DNA from: Ilex aquifolium | Lineage: Eukaryota > Streptophyta > Magnoliopsida > Aquifoliales > Aquifoliaceae | Assembly: GCA_951799425.1 (NCBI GenBank) | Contig: OX637407.1 | Location: 1,681,501 to 1,745,500, forward strand | Reading direction: 5' to 3' | Length of the DNA stretch: 64,000 bases | Part shown: in pieces, positions 21,574-31,763 of the stretch | Position numbering within the stretch: position 1 is the stretch's first letter | Layout of the letters: each line of letters starts with the position of its first letter | Position numbers and translations under genes: made by a program | Notes under the pieces: model-generated | The model's input: only the letters and a program-made list of their open reading frames with translations | What the model was told of the DNA's origin: nothing | Database searches by the model: none

Positions 21574-23067
21574 TGAAGGTGATTTGGTAAAAATAAAAAG
21601 TGTAAACTCTTTCGAGTTTGAGTTTTGGTGAGTGAAGATTGGTTATAGAAATGCAATAAAAACAAGGTTGGCTAATCCGAAGAGGTCTTTCCAATGGAAA
21701 TGCCAAATCAACTCAATTCATTCAACCAATGGTGCCTAGGTGCTTGATTGATTTGTAGGAAATGAGGGACTCATGTGGAATGTAGGCTCAAAAATCCCCC
21801 GTGACAAGTCTACGGTGTATCAAGAGCTCACAACCACGTCCGCACTCAACCTAGTCAAACCAATCACTTTACAATATGGGGTAGAATGAAGAAGAGTTGA
21901 TTTAGCATACCAAAAAGGAAGTTCCCCTTGGATTAGCCAACATAAAGCTTAGCTACTCATGGTTGAAGTAAAAGCATTCATGGTGTAAAGAGACATGGTA
22001 TTGGAATGGAGATTAAAACTTGTGTTAATGTAAAGAAAAGTGAAACTACAAAAATGAGTGCATTTAATACCCAACTTAAAAGCTTGAAGTGAAAACTTGA
22101 ATATAACAATGGTAGATTCCAAGATACTTAACTAAACTTGCAATACACTTGAAATAAATGACATTAAGTGCAATAAATGAAGCTTAAAAGAGTCTTAAAG
22201 CAGATTACAAGTGAAATGGGTAAAGGAAATGCAAAAATCTAACTTCTCTCTCTAAAACTATGTCTTCCTCCTTGAGATTCTCCCTCTACAATGCTAAAAA
22301 ATGCTGTAAAAATTTCAAGTGATGTCCTCATTTTCGTCCATGGAGGTCATATAGCCTGTGTGTGAGGATTTCCATCAATGGGGGGCTGAGTTGATGGCTT
22401 GGACAGGCTAGGACAAGCCTAGCCTGCAACTTCCCAGGGTTCCATCTTCTCTCTCTTCCTCATTAATGCATTGGCTTCCAAAGTCCAACCTGAAGTTTAG
22501 GGAGGCATGTATGTGTGTAAGAGATGTCAGGGGACAAGTGGGAAAATCATAGTTGGGATCCTCAAGTGGCAGAGCTTGAGTTGTAGGCTGTTTGACATTT
22601 CTGGGCAAAACCTTCTGGAAGGTCGATGCAAACCTTCTAGAAGGTATTGGCAGGGTAAGTGGAAAAAACTGTCCAGTAAACTTAACCTTCCAGAAGGTCG
22701 ATGCAACCCTTTCGGAAGGTTTATTCCAGTAGGCAAAACCTTCCGTAAGGTTTTTACAGGGCATAGGTAGACCAAGTGCAAACCTTCTGGAAGGTTTATG
22801 GCCAAACCTTCCGGAAGGTTTTCTCCTAACATGCATTTTTTCTTGATTTCTTCACCTTCCAAGCCTCCCGTTAAGCCACCCCCTCATCTCCATTGTCTTC
22901 AAGCACTACGATGGGGGTTTAACTCAAGCCATTTACAACTCTTCACCTACATTCACACAAAACTTCATTAAAGGTAGATTAAATGCATTTCTCTCCAAAT
23001 TCACAACAAAAGAAAGTATAAAAGGGTATAAAGAGCATAAAAAATGTGAAATATTTTGTGCTAATCA
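21574..23067 (-). repeat. 3' LTR of element D, lacking its U5 end
   Basis: Minus-strand LTR starting at 23067 (TGATTAGCAC). It aligns with 35086-36580 of D's 5' LTR at roughly 90% by eye. The last 247 bp or so (matching 34839-35085) are missing at the fusion with B. The palindrome array lies at 22612-22825. Confidence 0.87.
22612..22825 (-). promoter_or_regulatory. CTTCCGGAAG palindrome array in D 3' LTR
   Basis: About eight copies of ACCTTCCGGAAGGT and variants (CTTCTGGAAG, CTTCTAGAAG, CTTTCGGAAG, CTTCCGTAAG). Several are joined as half-sites by a TCGATGCAA linker, the same order as in D's 5' LTR. Confidence 0.55.
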
Positions 23068-23393
23068 CACTCTCCAACTTGAGTTTTGCTAGTCCCTAGC
23101 AAACTTTATTTCAAACCACAAGATATAAAACTACAACAACCTATTCATACAAGTAGATCATCAAACATTCAAAATATAAAAATCACAATGCAATTAGAGA
23201 AATGAACTTGGGCAAGGTAAAATGAAACAACTGTGGTATTTTTCGTTAATCATTTACAAAAGTTCAGTAAAATGAGTTAGATTTTAAAAACAAAACAGCC
23301 TAACTTCCTAGAGGTACTTCTACTAGGCCGACAAAACTAACCCTAACTGTGTACAACCTAAGACCAAAAGAAACAAAAAACACGATGACACGA
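23068..23393 (-). other. Element D 3' untranslated region and purine tract
   Basis: Minus-strand reading gives GCTAGGGACTAGCAAAACTC, then AAGTTGGAGAGTG, then the LTR start. The purine tract is weaker than in A and B (GGAGAG in place of GGGGG). Nothing else is visible. Confidence 0.65.
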
Positions 23394-24684
23394 CTACTCG
23401 TCGTCCTCATCTCCCGCATCATCATCGTCGCTCCCATCGCTGCTCTCATCCTCTTCATCATCGTCGGAGCGTCCCACCTCAACGACTGTAGAAGTCATGG
23501 GAACGGAGGTAGAAGGCCCGGCAGCCGGAGGCGGCGGAGGTCCACCGGAGATGGGCTCACTCAGGAAAGTATGCTGAAACAGCCTAGTCACCATCATCGA
23601 CAGCCCATACATCATAGACTCTAAGGAGTCCATACGCTGTGACATGGTACGAGCCGGGGCAGAGGTGGAAGGTGCAGAGGATGATGGCCCAACTGAAGAT
23701 GGCTCTGGTCCCGAGGCACTGGCTCTCTCACCCCCAATCCTAGCTGCCCTCTTACTGCTGCTTGACTTCCCAATGGCACCAGTCTTAGGGGTAGCAGCGT
23801 ATCATGTGCATAGGCCTTGACATTCTTGTGAGAACACATCCTAGTGACAAGATTGCTGAAGGGGAGGTTCGCCTTCCACTTTGTAGCCTGAGCGAACTCC
23901 TCATCTCCTCTTATATCAAAAGGGCCACATCTATGAACTTCCCTGTCATAAAAGCGTGGAGTAGGGTAAGCTTCTCCACATTCGGACTCTTCTCGGAACC
24001 CCTGGGCATCAAATTGTAGTGTAATTCTTTGTTCATGACCCCGTAGGAGTGCTTGAGGCCCCCGACTAGAGTTGTCCCTTTGAATGTGGTCGAGTCCTCA
24101 TAGGTGAGCCACACATAATCAGAGAGTGTTCTACCCCCTTCGACATTGTGCGGGTAGACCGGGGTATTAGGGGGAGGCCTCTGGTATCTCATCAATGTGG
24201 CAATCAAGTCCGGGGTCACGTCAAACGTCTTCCCCCACACATTCGTCCTAAGCACACTACCATCCTCGCCCAACACCATCAATTTCCTATAAAAATCCCT
24301 ACACAAAGCCAGGTTATACCCATTAGCCGGCTTAAACTAGATCCCCAATCAATGTCCCTCAATAATCCTCACAACTTCATTAGTTGGCCCAAGGGTGATT
24401 TTATCCACAAACCGCTCGCAAGTCACGTTTTACTCGTCTATCCTTCGCTTTTGAGCATCATGTCTTGATTTTGTTCTCCTTTCCTCCATATCCCCGCTAC
24501 TCAGGCCCTCTATGCTCCTCTTGCGGGAGCTAGTGCCCGCGGGTTGAGGGGACTCCGGACCCGTACGTTTGGTGCAGGCCATGAATATCAATAGTGCCCC
24601 CACTCCCAATAATGAAAAGAACCTCACAAAAAGTTGTTCCACGGGCTCAAAGACGTCAAGGGGAATCCTTCCTAATCGAGCCAT
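23394..24684 (-). pseudogene. Element D third ORF, near complete but frameshifted
   Basis: Start at 24684 (MARLGRIPLDVFEPVEQ), equivalent to B's start. A membrane-like segment (FFSLLGVGALLIFMA) is followed by TKRTGPESPQP and RKRSIEG. The conserved domain (24306-23850) has NVWGKTFDVTPDLIAT, YQRPPPNTPVYPHNVEGG and LMPRGSEKSPNVEK. Past the domain, other frames carry a basic region (near 23840-23640), then MSQRMDSLESMMYGLSMM, a helical stretch also present in A, and an acidic tail (DDDEEDESSDGSDDDD) ending at 23394. Frameshifts or stops lie near 24430-24306, 23840 and 23645. Function unknown; the layout suggests a membrane-anchored or nuclear accessory protein. Confidence 0.75.
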
Positions 24685-24947
24685 TGCAATGGAATCTAGA
24701 CTTTGGAGAGAAAATGAGAGGAATGGAAATTTGGGGGAAAAACTAGGGTTTGGTGAGCAATCCACAAATTTTTGGCAAAATCCACTCAAAATCAACCCTA
24801 AACAAGAGAAAAGTAAGATTTAAGGGCTTGGGTGAAGTATTTTGAGGTTTGGAAGAGAGAAGAGGGCAAGGGAGATTGAGAGATGTGGAGGAATGTGAAG
24901 GGTTTCCCGAAAAATTGAACTTAAAACATCGTTTTTGGCTTTTTGGC

Positions 24948-25103
24948 CAAAACATTCTGGAAGGTTTTGCATACTGCTGAGGAAGAAGCTGTCCAGTAGT
25001 GAAAACCTTATGGAATGTCGATAAATTCCTTTCGGAAGGTTTTGCATACTGGCAACGACCTTCCAGAAGGTTTATAACCAAACCTTCCGGAAGGTTTTGC
25101 CTT
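24948..25103 (-). promoter_or_regulatory. Palindrome array upstream of element D third ORF
   Basis: ACCTTCCGGAAGGT plus variants (CTTCCAGAAG, CTTTCGGAAG, ATTCTGGAAG), with TACTGG spacers and a half-site pair joined by TCGATAAA. Same type and linkers as D's own LTR arrays, and placed 260-420 bp upstream of the third ORF start, as in A and B. Confidence 0.5.
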
Positions 25104-25675
25104 TATTGCAAAACCATTCCTGTGCTCCAAAACTCACATCCAACCCAACTTATCCCAACTCCTAGACATTCTAACAACCTATCTACGACATCTACTCTAC
25201 CAAAAATGTGAACCATAAATATGAACCACAATTGAGTGATCATACCCAAAGTCATTTCCGAAATTGCAATATGATTTAAAATTTTGATGCTTTCAAAATA
25301 CAAGACATGAGTTTCTAAGTTTAACTACCAAAATAAATACCCAAAGTGTAAAACATAAATTCAAATGATAAAGGCATTCCTAAATCTATCAAATATCAAA
25401 AGTTGAGCAATATTCTCCCATCTTTTTAGCATAGGGCTACATAACACATTGTTCAAATGCCCGAATCATGCACACATGAGCATCACCATGGCTTTAAATG
25501 TTATTCTAGAGTATGCACCTACACATTCATTTTCAAACTCGTGTGTGTGTGAAATGGACATGTAATTTGAAGGAAAACATTATATGCAAAGATAAAGTAA
25601 GTAATAAATGAACTTGGAATTAAAAAGGATAAAAGAAAGCAACTGTACACTAAACCTACTTTGAACAATTATTCC
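25104..25675 (-). other. Element D shortened spacer
   Basis: Homologous to the third-ORF end of the spacers in A and B, including the CACACACACGAGTT motif (reversed near 25540). It then jumps to the pol end, so about 1.4 kb of spacer is absent. No gene. Confidence 0.6.
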
Positions 25676-26506
25676 TCACAAAAGGTCTGGGTAGACCGGC
25701 TCCACCAATTCTTCCTCAACCCTTTGACCTTCAAAACCCTCGAAAAATGGCTTAAGTCTTTGGCCATTGACCTTGAATGTCTTTCCATCCTCGGGGTTGG
25801 TGATGTCTAAGGCTCCATTGGGGTAGGCCACCTTGACAAGATAGGGGCCATCCCAACGGGATCAGAGTTTTCCTTGAAAGATAGAGAGTCGAGAATTGTA
25901 CAAGAGCACTTTCTGTCCGGGCTCAAATGTCTTTCTTAAAATGGATTTGTCATGAAAAATATTAGCCCTCTCTTTTGAAATTCTTGAGCTTTCATACGCA
26001 TCTCTACGTATCTCCTCTAATTCATTCATCTCTAACTTCCTACTCTCTCCGGCCATTCTCAAATTGAAGTTCAAGGTCTTGATGACCCAGTAAGCTTTGT
26101 GCTCCATTTCAACCGGTAAATGGCAAGTCTTGCCATAGACGAGCCTATAGGGAGACATGCCTAGAATGGTCTTGTAAGCAGTGCGGTAAGCCCATAGCGC
26201 ATCGGTCAACCTAAGTGACCAATCCTTCCTATTAGGGTTCACCGTTTTCTCTAGGATGTTCTTGATCTCCCTCTTGGCCAACTCGACTTGGTCATTGGTT
26301 TGTGGCTGATAAGCGGTGGACACCTTGTGTGTGATGCCATACTTATGCATTAAGGATGCAAATGACCTATTACAGAAATGAGAACCACCGTCGATTATCA
26401 TTGCACGAGACATCCCAAACCTTGAAAAGATGTTATCTTTTAAGAAATTGACCATGATCCGGTGGTCATTGGTCTTGGTTGGGATAGCCTCCACCCACTT
26501 GGACAC
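25676..26506 (-). pseudogene. Element D integrase, C-terminal part
   Basis: Continues the integrase interrupted at 29923. It starts within [14 protein letters not shown] and keeps IDGGSHF and [10 protein letters not shown], so two of three catalytic residues lie here. The C-terminus is [16 protein letters not shown], then a stop near 25862 in place of an arginine codon, then [16 protein letters not shown] and [17 protein letters not shown], ending at 25676. One nonsense change apart, it is well preserved. Confidence 0.88.
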
Positions 26507-27018
26507 TGATGAGCACAAAATATTGTATATTTGACGGCCTCATTTCATGCATTTTAACTTAACTTTGCATTTAATTACTTAGAGTTAGCCGAAATTATGA
26601 ATAATGTTGAATTTTCGATGTTGCAGGTAATTATAGCGTAAATGATGGATTTTATAACCTTGCAACTAAGGATGAATGAGTGGTGAAGAGATGGACACAT
26701 TCAATGAGGATTTTGAGGCTTAAAGGTGAAGAAACCAAGAAAAATGAAATTTGGAAGGTTTAGCCCACTGGTTTCCCAAAGTTTTGACATAGTACCGCTG
26801 TTTTTCTCATTTTTGACCATGATCCACTTCGCAACTGAAAACGTTAAAAACATGAAAATTGTAGATCTGGATTTCTTCTATATTGTGTCAAAATTTCAGC
26901 TCAATCGGACGGTTGGATCAAAAGTTATGATAATTCTACGAAAACTGATCCATAGTAGGCAAACCGTACCGGTACGCGTACCGGTACGTCTAACTCCAGT
27001 AGCCAAACCGTACCGGTA
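26507..27018 (+). repeat. Inverted U3 arm of E (left)
   Basis: About 510 bp, an inverted copy of 29405-29917 at roughly 90% by eye, ending in the GTACCGGTAC palindromes at 26963-27018. It begins at the GACAC duplication, so it formed a true end of the inserted molecule. Confidence 0.85.
26963..27018 (+). promoter_or_regulatory. GTACCGGTAC palindromes in E left arm
   Basis: Three GTACCGGTAC copies, two of them in direct series (CCGTACCGGTACGCGTACCGG), with CTCCAGTAGCC between. The right arm has the same array at 29403-29462. The core differs from that of the host element D. Confidence 0.55.
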
Positions 27019-27599
27019 CATGACAAAAAACGTTATTGTTTCCTACCCTCTAAAAACCATCCCTTAACATATGTAGTGTATGGATAATGCGGAGTGTCAC
27101 TCTCCCTTAGGATAGTGTCAAAAGAAATGGCAAGGAGAAAAGAAAATAAGATGGTGGAAATGTGAAATGTGAATGCACAAAAGTTGTGTGTGTGTGTGTG
27201 TACAAAAGTGCTCCCCAAGCACAAGGAGGCTTTCGCGGGTCGTGTTTTACTTGGTGGTATTCCAAGGTCGTTTCCACGGGGAAGGAAGTAAACCAAGGAG
27301 AAGGTGATTTTGAGTAAAAGAAAGTGTAAAATCTTTTGTTTGTTGAAAGTTGTTTGGTGATGAGTGCTTTGGTAAAATTGAAATGAGAACAAATGTTGGC
27401 AAGCCCAAGAGGTTACTCCAAAAGGGGTATGCCATTTCAACTCATTCTCCTCCCTTTTTCAGAGATCAATGGTTCGGTTTGACTGGGTTGAGGGTGGATA
27501 AATTGGTGAGTCTTTGATATTCCGTAGGCCTAGTCACGGTTTATGCTTAGATACTCACCCTTCTTATCCCTAGCTTCCCACAAATCAATCGTTCATTCT

Positions 27600-27813
27600 C
27601 GCAAACATTTTCAAAATAAGGGGCATTTATTGGGCACTCACTAGTGATGTGTCCATACTCACCACAAATCTCGCAAACGTTTTCAAAATAAGGGGCATTT
27701 ATTGGGCACTCACTCGTGATGTGCCCATACTCGTCACAAATCTCACACACATTTTCATAATATGGGGCATTTGATACATTATCATAAAAATTATAAGACA
27801 TTACATAAAACAA
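27600..27813 (-). pseudogene. Tandem zinc-knuckle gag remnant in E
   Basis: Minus-strand frame starting MFYVMSYNFYDNVSNAP. It encodes two complete knuckles (CEICDEYGHITSEC and CEICGEYGHITSEC, CX2CX4HX4C) as 24-residue tandem units with PINAPYFENV linkers, and the start of a third unit. It then runs into LTR-derived sequence at about 27600. Nothing of protease, RT or the rest of gag is present. The nucleic-acid-binding module may have been kept, or this may be chance survival. It is the first frame after the primer site and leader, where gag would be. The other elements here have a single knuckle with a different sequence. Confidence 0.6.
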
Positions 27814-27923
27814 AAGCTATTTACAAACTATTTACAAAAGAGACGACATACCTTGGCCCGTGATGAAAATCACGAGACTTACCTATGCCGCCCAAAATCA
27901 CATTTGAACTCGACGCTTAACCT

Positions 27924-27941
27924 TCCCCGGCAACGGCGTCA
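27924..27941 (-). other. Primer-binding site of E, tRNA-Asp
   Basis: Minus-strand TGACGCCGTTGCCGGGGA, one change from the exact tRNA-Asp complement in B and D. It lies three bases inside the LTR end. Confidence 0.85.
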
Positions 27942-27944
27942 AAA

Positions 27945-29917
27945 TGCTTGATGAAAAACGTTGTTGTTTCCTAACCTCTAAAAACCATCCCTTAGAATGT
28001 GTATATGATGTAGGTGCGAAGGGAGTGTCACTCTCCCTTGGGATGATGTCAAAAGAAAGGGCAACGAAATGGTGGATGGAATGAAATGTATGAAATGCGT
28101 GTGTGAACAAAAATGCTCCCCAAGCGCAGAGAGACTTTTGCTTGTCGTGTTTTACTTGGAAAAGTATTCCAAGGTCGTCTCCTCAGGGAAGGAAAGTTCA
28201 AGTGTGTGAAGGTGATTTTGTGAAAGAAAAGAGAAAAGTGTAAAATCTTTTGTTTGTGTTTTGGTGTTTAATGCAATAAAACAAGTGTTGGCTAATCCGA
28301 AGGGTTCACTCCAATGAGAATCCCAACTCAACTCGAAACCTTCCTCCAATGGTACTTAGATGAACGATTGATTCGTGGGAAGGTAGGGACGAGATAGAGG
28401 TGAGGATTCAAGCATACACCGTGACAATGCCTACGGTGTATCAAGAGCTCACAACCAAATGGAGGTGAAAATCCAAGCATAACCCGTGACCAGGCCTACG
28501 GGATATCAAAGACTCACCACCACGTCCACTCTCAACCCAGTCAAACCGAACCACATGCCTTTGTTTTCGTTGATATGGCTTGGACCCTTCTTTGAATGGG
28601 AGAGTGTGTTGCAATTATCCTTGAAAGTCTCCCTGCCCTCGTAAGGCCAAGCGAAGACGTCAAGGCTCAACACCTGATCAATTTTTCACGTTCCTCATTC
28701 GAGCTTTCTTGACCAATTATCCATTTTCATGGGTTGGCGGGAACAAGCTCTCTTTTGAATTCCACTAGTAGGCGGGTCCTATGAAGCATGAAACTTAAAT
28801 TAATGCAAGAAAACTTAAGCTATGAAGAAAAATATACAATACCCATTTCAAAGCAAGAAATTGAAGAACTAGTTGCAACAATGGTGAAATCTAAAATGTA
28901 GCATTGAACTTGAAATGTACTTGAAGTAAATGACATTAAAGATAATAAATGAAGGTTACAAGAGTCTTACAATAAATTACTAGTGAAAGGATGGAAGAAA
29001 ATGCAAAAATCTAAGTTTTCTATCTACTATTCATCATCTTCTTCCTTGGCCTACTCCTAAGCTTAGTTAGTCACCCCTTTTTTATCTTGTGTGAATGTTG
29101 AATATATGGTGAAGGAGCCTTGCATTTTCGTCCATGGTGGTCCCCCTAGGTGTGTGCAGGCCTCCCATCAATGGGAGGTGAGTTGATGGCCCTTGATAGG
29201 CTAAGAAAAGCTTAGCCTGCAACCATCATGGCTGCCCCCTTCTCTCCCATCCTCCATAAATGCCAAGCCTCCAAAGTCTTCAAATTGTGTAAGGGAGGCA
29301 TGGTTGTAGGTAGAACATGTTGGGATAGGTGTGGGAGAAGTGTAGGTGGGACCCCCAAGCAAGTGGGATATGATTTACAGGCGTCTGGGCTATTCTGGGC
29401 ACGGCGTACCGGTACGGTTTGGCTACTGGAGTTAGACGTACCGGTACACGTACCGATACGGTTTGCCTGCTCTGGACCAATTTTTGTAGAATTATCATAA
29501 CTTTTGATCCAACCATCCGATTGAGCTGAAATTTTGACAATATACAGAAGACATCCAGATCTACAACTTTTATGTTTTGCATTTTTTCAGATTAGAAGTG
29601 GATCATGGTAAAAAATGAGAAAAACAGAGGTACTGTGTCAAAACTTTGGGAAACCATGGGCTAAACCTTCCAAATTTCATTTTTCTTGGTTTCTTCACCT
29701 TTAAGCCTCCAAATCCTCATTGAATGTGTCCATCTCTACACCACTCATTCATCCTTAGTTGCAAGGTTATAAAATCCATCATTTACGCTATAATTACCTG
29801 CAACATCGAAAATTCAACATTATTCATAATTTCGGCTAACTCTAAGTAATTAAATGCAAAGTTAAGTTAAAATGCATGAAATGAGGCCATCAAATATACA
29901 ATATTTTGTGCTCATCA
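27945..29917 (-). repeat. 5' LTR of element E
   Basis: 1,973 bp, TGATGAGCAC...ATCAAGCA on the minus strand. It is longer than the other Athila LTRs here, partly through a diverged 61-bp tandem duplication near 28398-28525 and an extra segment near 28570-28790 with no match in A, B or D. GTACCGGTAC palindromes lie at 29403-29462. Confidence 0.85.
29403..29462 (-). promoter_or_regulatory. GTACCGGTAC palindromes in E 5' LTR
   Basis: CGTACCGGTACG, a second GTACCGGTAC and GTACCGATAC, with a GGCTACTGGAG spacer. About 455-515 bp from the LTR start on the minus strand. Confidence 0.55.
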
Positions 29918-30533
29918 GACACGTAGTCCAATGCCAGCAGAATATACAAGTAACCAAAGACATGGGGAAGGGACCCATAAAGTCGATGCACCAACAATTA
30001 AATATCTCGATAACTAGTACAGGGGAAAATGGGAATCATGTTCCTCCGGGTCACACTACCCAAACGTTGGCACCTATCACATTCTTTACAAAAAGAAACA
30101 CAGTCTTTGATTAATGAGGGCCAATAAAAACCTGATTGTAAAACCTTAGCCGAAATCTTTTTAGAAGAAAAGTGTCCACCGCACGCTTCCGAATGGCAAA
30201 ATGCAAGGACATCCTGTTGTTCATTCTCAGGCAAGCATCTCCTCATGAGTTGGTCAGGGCAGTACTTGAACAAGTACGGGTTGTCAAAGTAAAAGTACTT
30301 CACATCCGCCATAAACCTTCGTCTATCCTCTGAGCTCCAGTGCGGTGGTATTTGTCTTGTAGCAAGATAATTGCATATGTCAGCATACCAAGGACAAATA
30401 GAATGAATGGAAAATAAATGCTCATCAGGAAAAGAGTCCTGATAGGAATATTCTCATCGGCATCTTGAACCACAAGTCGGGATAAATGGTCCGGCACCAC
30501 ATTCTCAACTCCCTTTTTGTCTTTGATTGTCAA
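29918..30533 (-). pseudogene. Element D integrase, N-terminal part
   Basis: Reads LTIKDKKGVENVVPDHL, then the HHCC domain with CHSEACGGHF and CKECDRCQ (30312-29998), then DCWGIDFMGP-like sequence and the first catalytic aspartate. Frame changes lie near 30430-30300 and 30000. It ends at the GACAC duplication of E, and the protein continues at 26506. Confidence 0.85.
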
Positions 30534-30542
30534 GTTGAATTC

Positions 30543-31739
30543 TTATAGGAGTATCCACTTAATGAGTCTTGGTTTTGCGTCCTGCTTAGACAAAAGATAC
30601 TTCAAAGCAGAGTGATCAGTGTAGACTACAATAGGTGAACCAATGATGTAAGACCAAAATTTATCCAATGCAAATACTACAGCTAGTAATTCTTTTTCAA
30701 TGATAGTATAATTCATTTGTGCTTCATTAAGTGTTTTACTAGCATAGTATATTACATAAGGTCTCTTGTCTTCCCTTTTACCTAGCACAGCGCTGATCGC
30801 GTAATCACTCTTGTCGCACATGAGCTCAAATGGTAAATTCCACTTGGGTGGTCGCATAATTGGAGGTGTAGTGAGCATGCTTTTGAGTTTTTTAAACGAT
30901 GTCTCACAATTATCCAACCACACGAATGAGAAATCTTTAGAAAGCAAGTTGGTCAAGGGTCGTGCCAATGCACTAAAATCTTTTATGAAACGACCGTAAA
31001 AACCAGCATGGCCAAGAAATGACCTAATATCTTTGACGACTTTCGGTGTGGGGAGGTTGAAAATTGCTTCAACCTTTGATTTGTCGACTTCAATCCCCTT
31101 TGTCGAGATGATGTGCCCGAGCATAATTCTTTCTGTCACCATGAAGTGGCACTTCTCCCAGTTGAGAACCAAATTTTTCTCCTCGCATCTCTCAAGTACT
31201 TTCTCTAAGTTATCTAAACATCCCTCAAATGAATCCCCAAATACAGAAAAGTCATCCATGAAGACTTCCACAATCTTTTCCACCATATTATTTAAAATTC
31301 CCATCACACATCTTTGAAAAGTCTCAGGGGCATTACACAACCCAAATGGCATGTGTCGGTAGGCAAAGGTACCGAAAGGGCAAGTGAAGGTGGTCTTTTC
31401 TTGATCCTCCAATGCGATCTCAATATGATTGTAGCCGGAGTATCCATCCAGGAAACAGTAGAATAAGTGTCCGACTATTCTTTCCAATACTTGGTCGAGG
31501 AATGGCAAAGGGAAATGGTCCTTTCTTGTGCAAGAGTTGAGCTTCCGATAGTCAATACACACTCCCCATCCGGTGACCACCCTTGTTGGACTTAACTCGT
31601 TCTCATCATTTGCCACAACCGTAACTCTCGATTTCTTGGGTACTACTTGCATGGGACTAATCCAGTTACTATTGCCAATCAGAAATATGGTGCCTACGTC
31701 AAGTAGCTTAAGTACCTCATCCCTCACCACGTCTTTCAT
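30543..31739 (-). CDS. Element D reverse transcriptase-RNase H, open frame
   Basis: 398 codons without a stop, the longest intact pol domain in the window. From the first Met (IMKDVVRDEVLKLLD): VPKKSRVTVV, CIDYRKLNSCT (residue about 61), FLDGYSGYNHIEI (about 96, first catalytic Asp), MPFGLCNAPETFQRC (about 130) and FMDDFSVFGDS (160-170, the catalytic pair). RNase H begins near residue 305 (FELMCDKSDYAISAVLG) and continues through YYASKTLNEAQMNY and YTDHSALKYLLS. It is a domain of a polyprotein, not a free gene: upstream fingers lie in other frames (31946-31764), and a stop separates the two. Tyr of YMDD is Phe, as in the other copies here. Confidence 0.9.
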   Translation of the reverse strand: MKDVVRDEVLKLLDVGTIFLIGNSNWISPMQVVPKKSRVTVVANDENELSPTRVVTGWGVCIDYRKLNSCTRKDHFPLPFLDQVLERIVGHLFYCFLDGYSGYNHIEIALEDQEKTTFTCPFGTFAYRHMPFGLCNAPETFQRCVMGILNNMVEKIVEVFMDDFSVFGDSFEGCLDNLEKVLERCEEKNLVLNWEKCHFMVTERIMLGHIISTKGIEVDKSKVEAIFNLPTPKVVKDIRSFLGHAGFYGRFIKDFSALARPLTNLLSKDFSFVWLDNCETSFKKLKSMLTTPPIMRPPKWNLPFELMCDKSDYAISAVLGKREDKRPYVIYYASKTLNEAQMNYTIIEKELLAVVFALDKFWSYIIGSPIVVYTDHSALKYLLSKQDAKPRLIKWILL

Positions 31740-31763
31740 AATGGGGTTAAGTCTCCATTGTGG

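Larger units (their letters stand above)
26507..29917 (-). mobile_element. Scrambled LTR element E with inverted termini
   Basis: 3,411 bp inserted in D's integrase and flanked by GACAC (26502-26506 and 29918-29922). Both outer ends are the same LTR start, TGATGAGCACAAAATATTG, facing inward. On the minus strand it holds a complete 5' LTR (29917-27945), a tRNA-Asp site with one mismatch, a leader and a short zinc-knuckle frame. Three shuffled LTR segments replace the 3' LTR: a middle part inverted (27598-27425), the U5 end in normal orientation (about 27440-27020), and the first 510 bp inverted (27018-26507). It is a non-autonomous derivative of the Athila group. Confidence 0.85.
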
